A DNA stretch of 7,807 nt, taken from the NCBI GenBank assembly GCA_001796155.1, contig MGLU01000078.1:1-7807 (forward strand). Reading direction: 5' to 3'. Shown here piece by piece: positions 7,482-7,807 of the stretch. The first letter of the stretch is position 1, and each line of letters starts with the position of its first letter. The notes beneath the pieces were generated by a model. That model was not told the DNA's origin. It saw only the letters and a program-made list of their open reading frames with translations, and made no database searches. The position numbers and the translations under genes are program-made. This stretch comes from Chlamydiae bacterium RIFCSPHIGHO2_12_FULL_27_8 (GTDB lineage: Bacteria > Chlamydiota > Chlamydiia > Chlamydiales > SM23-39).

Positions 7482-7801
7482 TATTCATAGAGTGGTTTGT
7501 CTTTTTCTTCAAAAAGAGCTACCCCTTCTTTTAACATTAATACTTCATCGACAAAAGGATGTTTTAAATGTCCAAATTGTGGTTTCTGCATTAACTGCAT
7601 CAAATATTGAGGATTTTCAAAACTTTCTACTTCGTACTGCATTTTTTTTATTTCTTCTTTCAAATTTTCAATATCGCTAAAAACTTTAGGAATCTCAATT
7701 TTGATTGATGTTAACTCATTTTGTTTTTCAACATAAGAATATAAACAAATTGCAAATGTTAAAAGACAAATCGATATTTTTATTATAAAACTTTTATTCA
7801 T
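7481..7801 (-). CDS. ftsL: Small bitopic FtsL-like division protein
   Basis: This 106-residue protein has a short cytoplasmic N-terminus, one membrane helix at about 6-23 (IIKISICLLTFAICLYSY), then a charged segment (about 33-62, IKIEIPKVFSDIENLKEEIKKM) with heptad-like hydrophobic spacing that predicts a short coiled coil. The rest is an extracytoplasmic tail. Size, topology and position directly before ftsI match FtsL, which in other bacteria joins FtsB and FtsQ to recruit and activate FtsW-FtsI. Sequence conservation of FtsL is very low, so the call rests on topology and gene order; the Chlamydia gene in this position (CT271) has been proposed as FtsL. The TAA stop overlaps the ftsI ATG by one base. 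Only six bases lie upstream in the window, so the promoter and any rsmH (mraW) gene expected before it are not visible. Confidence 0.72.
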   Translation of the reverse strand: MNKSFIIKISICLLTFAICLYSYVEKQNELTSIKIEIPKVFSDIENLKEEIKKMQYEVESFENPQYLMQLMQKPQFGHLKHPFVDEVLMLKEGVALFEEKDKPLYE

Positions 7802-7807
7802 ATTTTT

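Noticed and set aside
7492..7680. Plus-strand 62-codon frame opposite the FtsL-like gene
   Set aside because: It is an antisense shadow; the minus-strand gene is supported by topology and by its overlap with ftsI.

Overview
The window is AT-rich (short hand counts give roughly 25-30% GC) and carries ordinary bacterial housekeeping genes around one unrecognised, apparently broken membrane-protein gene. The best taxonomic guess is Chlamydiota outside the Chlamydiaceae. The minus-strand order (small FtsL-like protein, PBP3/FtsI, MurE, AmiA-type amidase) is the chlamydial arrangement I know from Chlamydia (CT271-CT270-CT269-CT268), including the amidase attached to the end of the cluster. The meso-diaminopimelate-type motif in MurE agrees. 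This assignment is inference from gene order and protein features, not from a search.

Layout, left to right. Positions 1-119 hold the C-terminal end of a probable membrane protein on the plus strand, stopping one base before lepA. Positions 121-1926 hold lepA (elongation factor 4), complete. Positions 1927-2025 are a very AT-rich spacer with only a weak AT hairpin and no convincing promoter. From 2026 to 3339 runs one reading frame encoding a multi-pass membrane protein, interrupted by a single in-frame TGA at 2170-2172. Only the part from ATG 2260 (359 aa) is open. The frame encodes two diverged copies of a four-helix unit plus soluble tail, and the first copy extends across the TGA. This shows that both sides of the stop once belonged to the same gene.

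After a 20-base convergent gap, positions 3360-7801 on the minus strand hold a tightly packed division and peptidoglycan operon, read right to left: ftsL-like (7801-7481), ftsI/pbp3 (7481-5478), murE (5481-4030), amiA-like amidase (4022-3360). Junctions are a 1-base overlap (TAATG), a 4-base overlap (ATGA) and a 7-base gap, so the four are probably co-transcribed and translationally coupled from a promoter to the right of the window. Functionally, MurE makes the meso-DAP stem peptide, FtsI cross-links septal peptidoglycan with the FtsL-like protein as a likely divisome partner, and the amidase trims stem peptides from glycan.

Most of the window is conventional. The points worth a second look are the TGA-interrupted, internally duplicated membrane protein, a KSA in place of KTG in the transpeptidase, and PBP-like motifs inside the amidase. 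I found no RNA genes, insertion sequences or CRISPR, and no strong evidence of a new defence or other system.
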